Source: Bacteroidia bacterium (lineage in GTDB: Bacteria; Bacteroidota; Bacteroidia; Chitinophagales; UBA2359). Taken from it: 64,000 nucleotides of DNA. Below are positions 1 to 7,878 of the stretch, one piece after another. The notes beneath the pieces were generated by a model. That model worked only from the letters and a program-made list of their open reading frames with translations. It made no database searches and was not told the origin of the DNA. A program made the position numbers and the translations under genes. The stretch's first letter is position 1. Each line of letters begins with the position of its first letter. The stretch is taken from contig JAUHXA010000005.1 in the NCBI GenBank assembly GCA_030427245.1, positions 124,001-188,000 on the forward strand, read 5' to 3'.

Positions 1-1
1 C

Positions 2-280
2 CACGGTGTCGTGATAGGAAAAAGGTGTTTGATTGCCGCTCAGGTAGGTATTGCAGGGAAAACAACCATCGAGGATGAGGTGACGATTTGGGGACAAGCG
101 GGTATTTCTAAGGATTTAACCATTGGTAAAAAAGCGATAATTTCGGCCAAGTCGGGTGTATCGAAGTCTTTAGAAGGAGGTAAATGGTATTTTGGGATTC
201 CTGCAAGAGAAGGCAAAAAAGCTCACCGAGAATTGGCAGCCTTACGAATGTTACCCGATTTTTTGAAGCAAAGAAAATAA
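2..280 (+). CDS. lpxD: UDP-3-O-acylglucosamine N-acyltransferase, C-terminal part (cut by window start)
   Basis: LpxD adds the N-linked hydroxy-acyl chain to UDP-3-O-acyl-glucosamine in lipid A synthesis, in the cytoplasm. Only about the last 92 codons lie in the window. The reading frame is open to the left edge, so the gene begins upstream; the internal GTG at 11 is not a start. Visible are the last turns of a left-handed beta-helix with hexapeptide-type spacing (GKRCLIAAQVGIAG, IWGQAGISKDLTIGK), a loop reading GKWYFGIPARE, and a helical tail (HRELAALRMLPDFLK) typical of the trimeric LpxD C-terminus. The family is usually about 340 residues. The family call is secure from this end; the N-terminal domain cannot be inspected. 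Confidence 0.88.
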   Translation, partial: HGVVIGKRCLIAAQVGIAGKTTIEDEVTIWGQAGISKDLTIGKKAIISAKSGVSKSLEGGKWYFGIPAREGKKAHRELAALRMLPDFLKQRK

Positions 281-287
281 GTAATGT

Positions 288-295
288 TATCTTTG
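288..295 (+). promoter_or_regulatory. -7 promoter box for slyD
   Basis: TATCTTTG matches the Bacteroidota -7 consensus TAnnTTTG and lies just after the lpxD stop codon, 43 bases before the slyD start. The sequence shows the match; that it acts as a promoter is inference. Confidence 0.5.
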
Positions 296-338
296 CGGCC
301 TTTTTAATTTTCAGACGAATAAAAATAACAACAACCGC

Positions 339-839
339 ATGATTATCATGAAAAACAAAGCAGTTACCATTTCTTACGTTTTGAGAGATAGTGCTGGAAC
401 CTTAATCGAACAAACGACTCCCGACAATCCATTGGCCTTTCTATTTGGAGTTGGTGGAATGTTGCCCGATTTTGAAGCCAATTTATTGGGCATGCAACAA
501 AAGGAAACCTTTGACTTCCATATCAAAAGCGACCGAGCGTATGGAGAAGTCGACAAAAGTGCCGTCGTGGATTTACCCATCCAAACCTTTGTTTTTGATG
601 ATAAATTAGCAACAGAAATGTTGGTAGTCGGCAAAATGATTCCGATGCGAAACGACCAAAATCAACTGATTCACGGCAAGATCGTTGAGGTGAAAAAAGA
701 CACTGTAAAGATGGACTTCAATCATCCCTTAGCGGGAATAGATTTGCATTTTACAGGTGAAGTCTTGGAAGTACGAAATGCCACAGAAGACGAGCTCGCT
801 CACGGTCATGTACATGGTCCTGGCGGACATCATCACTAG
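339..839 (+). CDS. slyD: FKBP-type peptidyl-prolyl cis-trans isomerase, SlyD-like
   Basis: Predicted cytoplasmic prolyl isomerase/chaperone that speeds folding around proline and can bind Ni/Co/Zn ions. The 166-residue protein has the SlyD layout: a split FKBP domain (ISYVLRDSAGTLIEQT, then FLFGVGGMLPDFEANLLGM), an inserted-flap region around residues 70-125, return of the FKBP core (FNHPLAGIDLHFTGEVLEV), and a short His-rich tail ending GHVHGPGGHHH that resembles the metal-binding tail of SlyD. The start could be the ATG at 339 or the one three codons later at 348 (MKNKAV); the latter fits typical family N-termini equally well. A -7 box lies at 288-295. Its 3' end overlaps by four bases the convergent gene on the other strand. 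Confidence 0.9.
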   Translation: MIIMKNKAVTISYVLRDSAGTLIEQTTPDNPLAFLFGVGGMLPDFEANLLGMQQKETFDFHIKSDRAYGEVDKSAVVDLPIQTFVFDDKLATEMLVVGKMIPMRNDQNQLIHGKIVEVKKDTVKMDFNHPLAGIDLHFTGEVLEVRNATEDELAHGHVHGPGGHHH

Positions 840-1471
840 GAATTGTAGATATATATCTTTCCGATAATCGGTTTGCCACCCCTCAAAGCCAATTTCCAAT
901 AGTACAAACCCGAAGGGAAATTGTCTTTGGGGCGCAAATCTACTCGCAAGGAAGTCGTTCCAGCAGAGAGGCGTTCTTTTATCAGGCGTTTTTGATGGTT
1001 CTCCAAAGTGAAAATCAAGTCTTTATTGCTGCTTGTCTCCCATTCAAAATCAATATAGTCTTTTAGTATCAACTCATCTGCAATGGGTTTTCTGACCTTT
1101 AAAGGTGTAAAAGCTGCTGCCGAACTTCGATAAGCAAACTGTTCCTCAATCGCCTTTTCATACGTTGGATTCAAGATGGCCTCTGCCTTCAATTGAGCCA
1201 AAATTCGGTCAATATCGTCAAAACCCGCACCTATTGAATTATCGCTTAAATCGAAAAAAGGATGAGGGCCGTTGGTCTCATATTCCTCCTCCGCTATCAA
1301 GGTGTATAAGTCAATGATTTCTGCGCTTGCCCAAGGTGATTGTAGAACATGATTATAGATGTCGTCTGGCAATTCGTCCAACCTATTTAGGTGAATTGCC
1401 TCGGCATACAACATTCGCCCCAAGGTATTTAGCTCGCCGTATTCATCGAAATATGTTTGATTTGTTGTCAT
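836..1471 (-). CDS. Unknown cytoplasmic protein, possible degenerate anti-sigma-like N-terminus
   Basis: A 211-residue protein that I do not recognise. It has no signal peptide or membrane segment. The first 70 residues (LDELPDDIYNHVLQSPWASAEIIDLYTLIAEEE) have the helical rhythm of the short anti-sigma/zinc-finger domains that follow 'elpeei..Hi..C..C' in many Bacteroidota proteins, but the metal-binding Cys/His residues are absent. The C-terminal 70 residues look like beta strands and end in GLYYWKLALRGGKPIIGKIYIYN, a pattern close to the 'GLYYWKL...GKIYI' endings I associate with Bacteroidota hypothetical proteins. It is transcribed toward slyD with a four-base overlap of stop codons. Function is not assigned. 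Confidence 0.6.
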   Translation of the reverse strand: MTTNQTYFDEYGELNTLGRMLYAEAIHLNRLDELPDDIYNHVLQSPWASAEIIDLYTLIAEEEYETNGPHPFFDLSDNSIGAGFDDIDRILAQLKAEAILNPTYEKAIEEQFAYRSSAAAFTPLKVRKPIADELILKDYIDFEWETSSNKDLIFTLENHQKRLIKERLSAGTTSLRVDLRPKDNFPSGLYYWKLALRGGKPIIGKIYIYNS

Positions 1472-1598
1472 TTGTGAGTAGAATTTACGAATTCATAATA
1501 ATCGCTATGATTGAGGTTTTAAGAAAAATTAATTTCCGTCTTCTTACTGATGGTTTACTACTTTAGACGAAAACAACAAAGGTTTTCCGACAACTATT

Positions 1599-2564
1599 TT
1601 AAGATTTTAATTTATTTTCCAAATCTTTCATAATTGTTTCGGCGTGAATACGAGAATTTTCAATAAACCATTTGTTCGTTTTGTAGCCTCCACATACAAC
1701 CCCTGCTAGATAAACGCCCTCCACATTCGATTCTTGTGTTTGCTCGTTGTAAAATGGAGTTTTGTATTCATCTTCTTGAAATTCAACCCCCAACATTTCT
1801 AAAAAAGCAAAATTGGGTTTGTAACCTGTCATTGCCAACACAAAATCGTTTTCGAGTGTTATGGTGTCCTCAGGAGTTTTTACTTCAATGTGTTGAGGAT
1901 AAATTGCTGTTATCTGTGAATTGAAGTAAGCCTTAATTGTGCCTTCTTTGATGCGATTTTCGATATCGGGACGCACCCAATATTTCACCGTTGGTAAAAT
2001 ATTGTCCTCCAAAATGACCATTGTCACATCTGCTCCCTTTCGATAAGTTTCCAAAGCCACGTCAACTGCCGAGTTTGCTGCTCCAATCACTGCAATCTTT
2101 TGACCAAAATAGGGGTGAGGTTCTGTATAATAATGTCTCACTTTCGGCAAGTCTTCTCCTTCCACATTGATGAGATTTGGAATGTCGTAAAAACCCGTAG
2201 CTACCACAATTGCCTTTGAAGAATATTTGCCTTTTGAAGTCTCAATGTGAAAAACATCCGATTTTTTTTCAATGTTTTCTACCTTTTCATATAGATTCAC
2301 CTTCAATTTCCAACTCATTGCCACCCGCCTATAATACTCTAATGCCTCGGGACGAGTAGGTTTGGGAAGGTGAGAAATAAACGGAACACCTCCAATTTCT
2401 AACCTTTCGGAAGTCGAGAAAAAAGTCATATTGGAAGGGTAATTGTAAATCGAATTGACCAAAACACCTTTTTCTACAATCAGATACTCCAAACCCGCTT
2501 TCTGTGCTTCAATGCCACAAGCCAAACCTATTGGCCCAGCTCCTACAATCAATACGTCTAACAT
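1599..2564 (-). CDS. ypdA: YpdA family putative bacillithiol disulfide reductase
   Basis: FAD/NAD(P)-dependent pyridine nucleotide-disulfide oxidoreductase-like protein of the YpdA (Bdr) family, which in Firmicutes reduces bacillithiol disulfide with NADPH. The 321-residue protein begins with the FAD-binding Rossmann motif (VGAGPIGLACGIEAQ), has the central motif VVATGFYDIPN, and a second Rossmann nucleotide-binding motif (VIGAANSAVDVALE). Near the C-terminus is the FAD-contacting stretch GVYLAGVVCGGYKTNKWFIENSR; the Cys in it fits the conserved single Cys of the family. There is no CxxC pair as in thioredoxin reductase. Its presence suggests that bacillithiol is the low-molecular-weight thiol of this organism, which is inference. 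It is monocistronic; the next gene upstream is divergent. Confidence 0.87.
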   Translation of the reverse strand: MLDVLIVGAGPIGLACGIEAQKAGLEYLIVEKGVLVNSIYNYPSNMTFFSTSERLEIGGVPFISHLPKPTRPEALEYYRRVAMSWKLKVNLYEKVENIEKKSDVFHIETSKGKYSSKAIVVATGFYDIPNLINVEGEDLPKVRHYYTEPHPYFGQKIAVIGAANSAVDVALETYRKGADVTMVILEDNILPTVKYWVRPDIENRIKEGTIKAYFNSQITAIYPQHIEVKTPEDTITLENDFVLAMTGYKPNFAFLEMLGVEFQEDEYKTPFYNEQTQESNVEGVYLAGVVCGGYKTNKWFIENSRIHAETIMKDLENKLKS

Positions 2565-2648
2565 AATAGAATCAATTTACAAAATTTGTAACTTTATTTT
2601 TTAGTATTTCTTATTTCCACAAAATTAAAAAGGTAATGGTTTAAAAAT

Positions 2649-2656
2649 TACTTTTG
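2649..2656 (+). promoter_or_regulatory. -7 promoter box for the hydrolase/methyltransferase pair
   Basis: TACTTTTG fits TAnnTTTG and lies 33 bases before the ATG at 2689. No other strong box is seen between the divergent ypdA start and this gene. Confidence 0.45.
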
Positions 2657-2688
2657 CCGTAGATTTACGAAAAAATAAACAAGAACAC

Positions 2689-3489
2689 ATGGCTTTTTCC
2701 ATTCCTTTATTCGACTCTTTGGCACATCCGACTCTGACTTCTGAATGGCTACAAAAAAAATCAATAGATGCCAGTTTTGAAGCCTTACAGCGGGCTATGT
2801 CCGAATCCCACTTCAAAGCAGCTTGTGCCATCGGAATGGCAGGTATTGAAGGTTATGAACACACTGTTTTTTTGGAACAATGTCGACAATATAGTAATTT
2901 GATTCCAATTGCAGGCTATAAACCAAGTGCAACCCCTTTTATTAAAAAAGAAATAGCTGATATCGCTTCAATGGGTTTCAAAGGTATCAAAATTCATCCA
3001 AGATTCTCGAAATTAAACTTGGTCGGGCATGAACCGCTTTTGGTCAAGACTTTACAGGAAGCAGCAAAGCAAAACTTAGTGGTGTTTTGGTGCACCTATA
3101 TGCACTCACAATTGAAGAGTTACCCAAGTCAAGATCCTTTTTATGATTTGGTAAATATTTTGAGACAAAGCGTTGATACAAAAGTGATTTTGGTGCATGG
3201 CGGAGATGTACAGTTATTGAAGTATGCCGAATTAGTGCGGTTCAATGATAATTTACTTTTGGATTTATCACTCACCTTGCAGAAATACGAGGACAGCTCA
3301 GTGGATGCCGATTTGCAGTTTTTATTTCAACATTTTGACAGGAGAATTTGTGTGGGTTCTGATTTCCCAGAATTTACTTTGCAATACACTCGTGAGCGTT
3401 TTGAACGTTTTGCAGCCAACATTGTATTGGAAAAGCAGGAGAACATTGCTTGGAGAAATTTGAGTAACTTTTTGGAGGTAGAATTTTAA
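2689..3489 (+). CDS. Metal-dependent hydrolase, amidohydrolase/TatD-like TIM barrel
   Basis: A 266-residue cytoplasmic protein with the strand-end motifs of amidohydrolase-superfamily TIM barrels: an N-terminal FDSLAHP in place of the usual HxH strand, GFKGIKIHPRF around residue 100, VILVHGG about residue 168, and VGSDFPEF near residue 225, where Asp would be the metal-binding aspartate. The first strand lacks the second His of a canonical HxH motif, so the metal site is probably mononuclear or altered. Substrate cannot be read from the sequence. It is followed after 13 bases by a SAM methyltransferase gene, so the two are probably co-transcribed. Confidence 0.7.
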   Translation: MAFSIPLFDSLAHPTLTSEWLQKKSIDASFEALQRAMSESHFKAACAIGMAGIEGYEHTVFLEQCRQYSNLIPIAGYKPSATPFIKKEIADIASMGFKGIKIHPRFSKLNLVGHEPLLVKTLQEAAKQNLVVFWCTYMHSQLKSYPSQDPFYDLVNILRQSVDTKVILVHGGDVQLLKYAELVRFNDNLLLDLSLTLQKYEDSSVDADLQFLFQHFDRRICVGSDFPEFTLQYTRERFERFAANIVLEKQENIAWRNLSNFLEVEF

Positions 3490-3502
3490 ATTAACAACAA
3501 CA

Positions 3503-4351
3503 ATGCAAGAGTCAAAAGATACATACATTCACGGGACTTCGGAGGAAGAACAAAAGCGACTTTCTTTGCTCAACGATTTGTTGAATCAGTCCTGTTTGAA
3601 GGAGATGAAACTGGAGGGAGGAGAAAAAATATTAGACGTAGGAAGTGGTTTGGGGCAGTTCAGTAGAGCAATGGCAAAGGCAGTTGGAACGAAAGGAAAA
3701 GTTATTGGGATAGAGCGAGATGTAGAACAATTGAAATTGGCAAACATTCTGACTGAGCAAGCACAGGAAAATGATTTGGTGACTTTTCGACAAGGAGATG
3801 CGAATCATCTGCCGTTGAGCAAAGAGGAGTGGGGAACTTATGATCTTGTACATGCCAGATTTGTATTGGAGCATTTGACACATCCCGAAAAAGCCGTAGC
3901 TCAAATGGTGAAAGCGACAAAAACGGGAGGTCGGGTCATTGCCTCTGATGATGACCATGCGATTTTTAGAATCACTCCTGAACCGCCAGGATTTACAACC
4001 CTTTGGGAAGCCTACATGCGCTCCTACGACCGATTGGGAAACGACCCTTTTATTGGTCGACGGTTGGTGTCGCTACTTTACGAAGGAGGGGTGAGAAATA
4101 TCCGAAATACCATTCTGTTTTTTGGAGACTGTGCAGGCAATTCCACCTTTGAAGCCTATGCCGATAACATGATTGGAGTCATTGCAGGGGCAGGTGAATA
4201 CATGGTTTCTCAGTCTTTGATTCATCCCTATTCTTACCAAAAAAGCATGGAGGCACTGCAAGAATGGAAACAATTGCCCGATGCAGCATTGTGGTATGGA
4301 TTGTGTTGGGCTGAAGGGACAGTTGAAAGAAAATTAAATTCAAATTCTTGA
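3503..4351 (+). CDS. Class I SAM-dependent methyltransferase
   Basis: A 282-residue methyltransferase of the UbiE/Methyltransf_11/25 type. Motif I is ILDVGSGLGQFSRAMA (residues about 43-58) and motif II VIGIERD carries the acidic residue that would hold the SAM ribose. A motif-III/IV-like region reads YDLVHARFVLEHLTHPEKAV, followed by TKTGGRVIASDDD. The C-terminal 110 residues (TLWEAYMRSYDRLGNDPFIGRRL and after) form the family-specific cap. Substrate is unknown. It sits 13 bases after the amidohydrolase-like gene and upstream of the peroxiredoxin; co-transcription with the former is likely. Confidence 0.8.
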   Translation: MQESKDTYIHGTSEEEQKRLSLLNDLLNQSCLKEMKLEGGEKILDVGSGLGQFSRAMAKAVGTKGKVIGIERDVEQLKLANILTEQAQENDLVTFRQGDANHLPLSKEEWGTYDLVHARFVLEHLTHPEKAVAQMVKATKTGGRVIASDDDHAIFRITPEPPGFTTLWEAYMRSYDRLGNDPFIGRRLVSLLYEGGVRNIRNTILFFGDCAGNSTFEAYADNMIGVIAGAGEYMVSQSLIHPYSYQKSMEALQEWKQLPDAALWYGLCWAEGTVERKLNSNS

Positions 4352-4427
4352 AAACTCTTATCTATCATTTGATGTTGTAGGAGTGAAAAAATCGTTTAAT
4401 TTCTTAACAACCAAAATCATTATCACT

Positions 4428-5066
4428 ATGGCGATTAGATTAGGAGATATTGCTCCAAATTTCACTGCACAGACTTCAATGGGAGAAATCAATTTTCACG
4501 AATGGCTCGGTGATAGTTGGGGTTTGTTGTTCTCTCACCCAGCTGATTATACACCTGTTTGTACAACAGAATTGGGTAGAACGGCTGCTTTGAGCGGCGA
4601 ATTTCAAAAACGAAATGTCAAACCAATAGCGGTTAGTGTAGACCCATTGGGTAGTCACCACGATTGGATCAAGGACATCAATGAGACTCAAAATGTAACT
4701 GTTAACTTTCCATTGATTGCAGACGAAGATAGAAAAGTGGCAGAACTCTATGACATGATTCACCCGAATGCGGATGAAAAGGCAACGGTCAGAACCGTTT
4801 TTGTGATAGACCCCGACAAAAAAGTCAGGTTGACCTTAACGTATCCGCCAGCAACAGGTAGAAATTTTCTTGAAATTTTGCGGGTAATAGACAGCCTTCA
4901 GTTGACAACTTATCACAGTGTTGCAACACCTGCTGATTGGAAACATGGCGAAGATGTGGTAATTTCTCCCTCCATTGCTACGGAAGATATACCTGCTAGA
5001 TTCCCAAAAGGTCACAAAATTATCAAGCCTTATTTGAGAACTACGCCACAGCCTAATTTGGATTAG
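4428..5066 (+). CDS. 1-Cys peroxiredoxin (Prx6-type)
   Basis: Thiol peroxidase that reduces H2O2 and organic hydroperoxides. The 212-residue protein starts MAIRLGD; I chose the ATG at 4428 because the family N-terminus begins there and the 15 upstream codons look like leader. The peroxidatic Cys lies in the canonical context HPADYTPVCTTELG (about residues 37-50), and the catalytic Arg is in the TVRTVFVIDPDKKVRL stretch. This is the only Cys in the protein, and the C-terminal extension (PADWKHGEDVVISPSI...) is the Prx6-type arm, so it belongs to the 1-Cys class and needs an external thiol for recycling. The nearby bacillithiol-reductase-like ypdA is a possible functional partner, by inference. 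Confidence 0.93.
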   Translation: MAIRLGDIAPNFTAQTSMGEINFHEWLGDSWGLLFSHPADYTPVCTTELGRTAALSGEFQKRNVKPIAVSVDPLGSHHDWIKDINETQNVTVNFPLIADEDRKVAELYDMIHPNADEKATVRTVFVIDPDKKVRLTLTYPPATGRNFLEILRVIDSLQLTTYHSVATPADWKHGEDVVISPSIATEDIPARFPKGHKIIKPYLRTTPQPNLD

Positions 5067-5157
5067 AGGAGGAAGTTCGACTTCAAATTGTTCTTTCTAA
5101 TATTTTGAAGTTGAGCAACAAGTTAGCTGTTTACGCTAATATTTTCACAGTAAAACT

Positions 5158-5198
5158 AAAAAATCCTTGTAAGTATTTAATTTACAAGGATTTTTTTT
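5158..5198 (-). terminator. Intrinsic terminator shared by tRNA-Arg (minus) and peroxiredoxin (plus)
   Basis: Arms AATCCTTGTAA and TTACAAGGATT (about 12-15 bp including the A/T ends) enclose a nine-base loop. Runs of T follow on the plus strand (5191-5198), and a T run (A run on the plus strand, 5156-5163) follows on the minus strand, so it can act in both directions. It stands immediately 3' of the tRNA gene. Confidence 0.8.
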
Positions 5199-5208
5199 GT
5201 GGTGAAAG

Positions 5209-5282
5209 TGACCCCAGAAGGACTCGAACCCTCAACCTTCTGATCCGAAGTCAGACGCTCTATCCAGTTGAGCTATGGAGCC
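5209..5282 (-). tRNA. tRNA-Arg (anticodon TCG)
   Basis: On the minus strand a 74-nt cloverleaf can be folded: acceptor GGCTCCA pairs with TGGGGTC (with G-T pairs), D arm GCTC/GAGC, anticodon arm TCTGA/TCAGA with loop CTTCGGA giving anticodon TCG, T arm GAGGG/CCTTC with loop TTCGAGT, and discriminator A. CCA is not encoded. The anticodon reads CGA and probably other CGN codons. Confidence 0.95.
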
Positions 5283-5370
5283 ATGTAGTATATGGTGCTG
5301 CAAAAGTAGCAACAATTTCCCAACATTCCCAATCTTAAAAAAGTTTCTTAACCTAAGATTTTTTTGAATT

Positions 5371-5838
5371 TTACTCAATTTCTTCTACAATCAAGCCCAC
5401 TTCTACCACCAACGGAAATTGATTGTCGTCCATCGTTTGTGAAAACTCATATTGGTAAGTGCCTGCTTCTCCAAAGCCTTCAAAACCATTGTCCAAGGTT
5501 TGTTCAATATCCCATAAGTCTCCCATTCCCTCACCAATGTAGTTTCCCTCCTTATCCATCATTTGGATATTGATGTCCTTCGTCAAAACCTCGTTGGAAG
5601 GGCTGGTGCGTTTGACATTCACCTTCAAATGATCATAAAAATAACCTTCCACATAGCGAATCGCCAACCGAACATCCGCTTTTTGAATAGGTTTTTCCAT
5701 TTCTACCTTAAATATTACTACATTGTCTTTTTGCCATACATTGCTCGGAATGTCAATGAAATGTTTGTAAAGAGAAGGTTTACAGCCAGAAAAAGAAACA
5801 CCAATAACCACAAGAATCAATAGGAAGATATTTTTCAT
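5371..5838 (-). CDS. gldH: Gliding motility lipoprotein GldH
   Basis: GldH is one of the lipoproteins needed for gliding in Flavobacterium and is found in most T9SS-bearing Bacteroidota. The 155-residue protein has a lipoprotein signal (VVIGVSFSGC, Cys at residue 19) and then the family pattern: YKHFIDIPSNVWQKDNVVIF, a beta-rich core with RYVEGYFYDHLKVNV, a KDINIQMMDKEGNYIGEGMGDLWDIEQ region, and a hydrophobic C-terminal strand VVEVGLIVEEIE. Length matches the family. It is expected to sit in the periplasmic leaflet of the cell envelope. It precedes the membrane-protein gene in position but both are on the minus strand with gldH downstream (51-base gap). Confidence 0.85.
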   Translation of the reverse strand: MKNIFLLILVVIGVSFSGCKPSLYKHFIDIPSNVWQKDNVVIFKVEMEKPIQKADVRLAIRYVEGYFYDHLKVNVKRTSPSNEVLTKDINIQMMDKEGNYIGEGMGDLWDIEQTLDNGFEGFGEAGTYQYEFSQTMDDNQFPLVVEVGLIVEEIE

Positions 5839-5889
5839 TTGAATTTGATTTGCATTTTGTTTTGAGGTTGGTAATCAAAAAATGTAGCT

Positions 5890-6369
5890 CTAATAGTCAA
5901 TCCGCAAGGCCTGCGCCACATTTTTCATCAATGCCACCACCAACATACCCAAAACATAAAATACGCAAGTTGCGGCATACATCGTGCGGTACTCGTAGAG
6001 GTGAATAACTTTGACTTGAGAAATAAGTGAAGCTGCAAAGTACAAGATAATCGAAAGAACAACAAACAAAACAATGGATAGAAAAAAATATTTTACCCAA
6101 TTTTTAGGTATAAAAAAGCTGATAACTGCATTCAACCAAGCATAAAAGCCCAAAGCCGTACACCCCAAAAACCACGCTGTTTCTTCGTTTTCACTCAATA
6201 AATCTCCTATAAACATGACTGCTATGCCTATACCTAAGACCCACAAAGTCTGCATCAAAGGGCTTGTTTTCTTGAATACTTGATAAGATAGATATGTTTT
6301 TTGCATGAAAAAACTCAATAGAGCCATTTTAAGATAAAGAACGACCACTCGTTTTGAGCAAGCTAACAT
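5890..6369 (-). CDS. Unknown multi-pass inner membrane protein
   Basis: Up to 159 residues with four clear hydrophobic segments: about 41-57 (LWVLGIGIAVMFIGDLL), 66-90 (AWFLGCTALGFYAWLNAVISFFI), 93-116 (YFFLSIVLFVVLSIILYFAASLI) and 129-148 (AATCVFYVLGMLVVALM). The first 14 codons (MLACSKRVVVLYLK) look weak as an N-terminus, and the ATG at 6327 (MALLSFF) or the later MQKTYLSY could be the real start. No motif or family is recognised. It lies 51 bases upstream of gldH on the same strand, so co-transcription with gldH is possible, but a role in gliding is not supported by the sequence. Confidence 0.6.
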   Translation of the reverse strand: MLACSKRVVVLYLKMALLSFFMQKTYLSYQVFKKTSPLMQTLWVLGIGIAVMFIGDLLSENEETAWFLGCTALGFYAWLNAVISFFIPKNWVKYFFLSIVLFVVLSIILYFAASLISQVKVIHLYEYRTMYAATCVFYVLGMLVVALMKNVAQALRIDY

Positions 6370-6560
6370 AAAGAATGATAAATGACAAATATTGTTCTTG
6401 AAAAGTGCGTTTTAAAGCAGTATTATTATGTTCGATTTTATTTTGAGGCAAAAAAAAAATATTAAATTAGTCATTGGTGAAACATAATACACTCGCTCAT
6501 AAAAGTATTGTTTGAATTTGCCTAAATACACTGTAACAGAAATAATTTTAATTCTACGCT

Positions 6561-7118
6561 ATGATACAATTTCGCTTTTTTTCGTTTTGGATATGTGCCA
6601 TTCTGATAGGCACTGTATTAAGCTTCAATGCTTGTAAAGAGGATGTCGTTGAACCAGCACCTCCCATTGAAGAAGTGTTACCCAATGATGTCCGCTTTCA
6701 GTTGAGAGGGGGCTCTTTTGGAGAACAAAACATCGTTTTTGAAAAAACAGATGGAAGTATTTCCAAAACGGGCTACAACGAAGATACAGGGGCTACCCGA
6801 CTCTATACGCTCTCTCCCAGAAGCAATAGCAATCAAAACGACATCATTGACATTTACCTACCCTTTACGCCCACTCAAGGAGCAGGACAATACGTTTTGA
6901 AGCAAGTAGATCGTCAATCTAAGCTGGCAGATTTCAATATTTACATCAGCGGCACCAAACAAGTTTCCTTGCAAACCATTACGGTCGAAATAGAGGAATA
7001 TGGAGAAGTCGGTGGACGAATCAAAGGGCGATTTTTTGGACAAGGATTTGACGAAAGTATTGGAGCTACTCAGGTTATAATTAACTTTGGGGAGTTTGAT
7101 ATGCTGAGGACTTTTTAG
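6561..7118 (+). CDS. Secreted lipoprotein of unknown function
   Basis: A 185-residue protein with a signal peptide and a lipobox (GTVLSFNAC, Cys at residue 25) followed by an acidic, proline-rich linker (KEDVVEPAPPIEEVLP). The mature part is predicted beta-rich, with repeated short strands and the ending GRIKGRFFGQGFD...GATQVIINFGEFDMLR. That 'ikGrFfG...ItnGeFd' ending resembles small Bacteroidota lipoproteins described only as DUF6252-like or similar, but I cannot assign it firmly. It is expected to be membrane-anchored. It stands alone, followed by the R1 repeat. Confidence 0.65.
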   Translation: MIQFRFFSFWICAILIGTVLSFNACKEDVVEPAPPIEEVLPNDVRFQLRGGSFGEQNIVFEKTDGSISKTGYNEDTGATRLYTLSPRSNSNQNDIIDIYLPFTPTQGAGQYVLKQVDRQSKLADFNIYISGTKQVSLQTITVEIEEYGEVGGRIKGRFFGQGFDESIGATQVIINFGEFDMLRTF

Positions 7119-7166
7119 TGTTGAAATGCTATCTTAACAGATTTCGACACTCACTTATTATCCACA

Positions 7167-7291
7167 ATCATACTTGATGTAACCACAAGAGGCACAAAGA
7201 AAACAAAAGTAAAGAACTGAAAATTAATCATTTATTTTGCGTTCTTTTGATACTTTTGTGGTTCGAAAATTATATTGTACAGTAGTATGAT
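7167..7291 (-). repeat. R1 short inverted-repeat element, copy 1
   Basis: A 125-bp element whose reverse complement aligns along its length with 35174-35311. Ends are inverted: ATCATACTTGATGT at left, and TGTACAGTAGTATGAT at right. Sub-terminal arms AACCACAA... and ...TTGTGGTT are also inverted. It fills most of the gap between the 6561 lipoprotein and gntK, and on the plus strand carries TACTTTTG (7251-7258), a perfect TAnnTTTG box 54 bases before gntK. It has no coding capacity, so it is MITE-like. Confidence 0.75.
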
Positions 7292-7311
7292 TCACAATAT
7301 CACCTTATAAA

Positions 7312-7824
7312 ATGTCAAAACTGCTTGATTCACCTATCTGCTTTTTAATTATGGGAGTTTCGGGTTGTGGTAAAAGCACAATCGCTGCTCTCTTAGCTAA
7401 AAAATTGTCTCTTCCATTTTTGGAGGCAGACGATTTTCACCCCCTCGCCAACAAGGAAAAAATGGCAGCCAAAATCCCGCTTACCGATGAAGATCGCTTG
7501 CCCTGGCTGCAAAAACTAGGGGAAGAAATAAAGTCTAATCAGGAAATAGGCTTTGTGTTGGCTTGTTCAGCATTGAAGGAAAGCTATCGTCAATTACTTC
7601 AATCTGCCATTGATGAACCTCTCCAAATTGTTTTTCTTCATGGAAGTTTTGAACAGATTTTGCAGCGAATGAATGTACGGCAAAATCACTTTATGCCATC
7701 AGATTTATTAAAAAGCCAGTTCAAAGATTTGGAAATTCCCCAAAATGCCCTTAACATTGACATCCAAAAATCGCCTGCTGCAATTGTGGAGGAAATACTT
7801 CGACAAATCGAAAACTCAAATTGA
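7312..7824 (+). CDS. gntK: Gluconokinase, GntK/IdnK type
   Basis: Phosphorylates D-gluconate to 6-phosphogluconate with ATP in the cytoplasm. The 170-residue protein has the P-loop MGVSGCGKSTIAALLA (about residues 14-29), the substrate-site motif ADDFHPLANKEKMAAKIPLTDEDRLPWL, the ACSALKESYRQLL motif, and a late GSFEQILQRMNVRQNHFMPSDLLKSQF lid segment. Length and motifs match the family. It is the first gene of a gluconate operon (gap of 54 bases to gnd, 57 more to gntP). Its probable promoter lies within repeat R1. Confidence 0.93.
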   Translation: MSKLLDSPICFLIMGVSGCGKSTIAALLAKKLSLPFLEADDFHPLANKEKMAAKIPLTDEDRLPWLQKLGEEIKSNQEIGFVLACSALKESYRQLLQSAIDEPLQIVFLHGSFEQILQRMNVRQNHFMPSDLLKSQFKDLEIPQNALNIDIQKSPAAIVEEILRQIENSN

Positions 7825-7878
7825 ATTCCTCACTAAGTTTTCATATTTTTTTCGTCCAAAATCAATAAAACAATCAAA

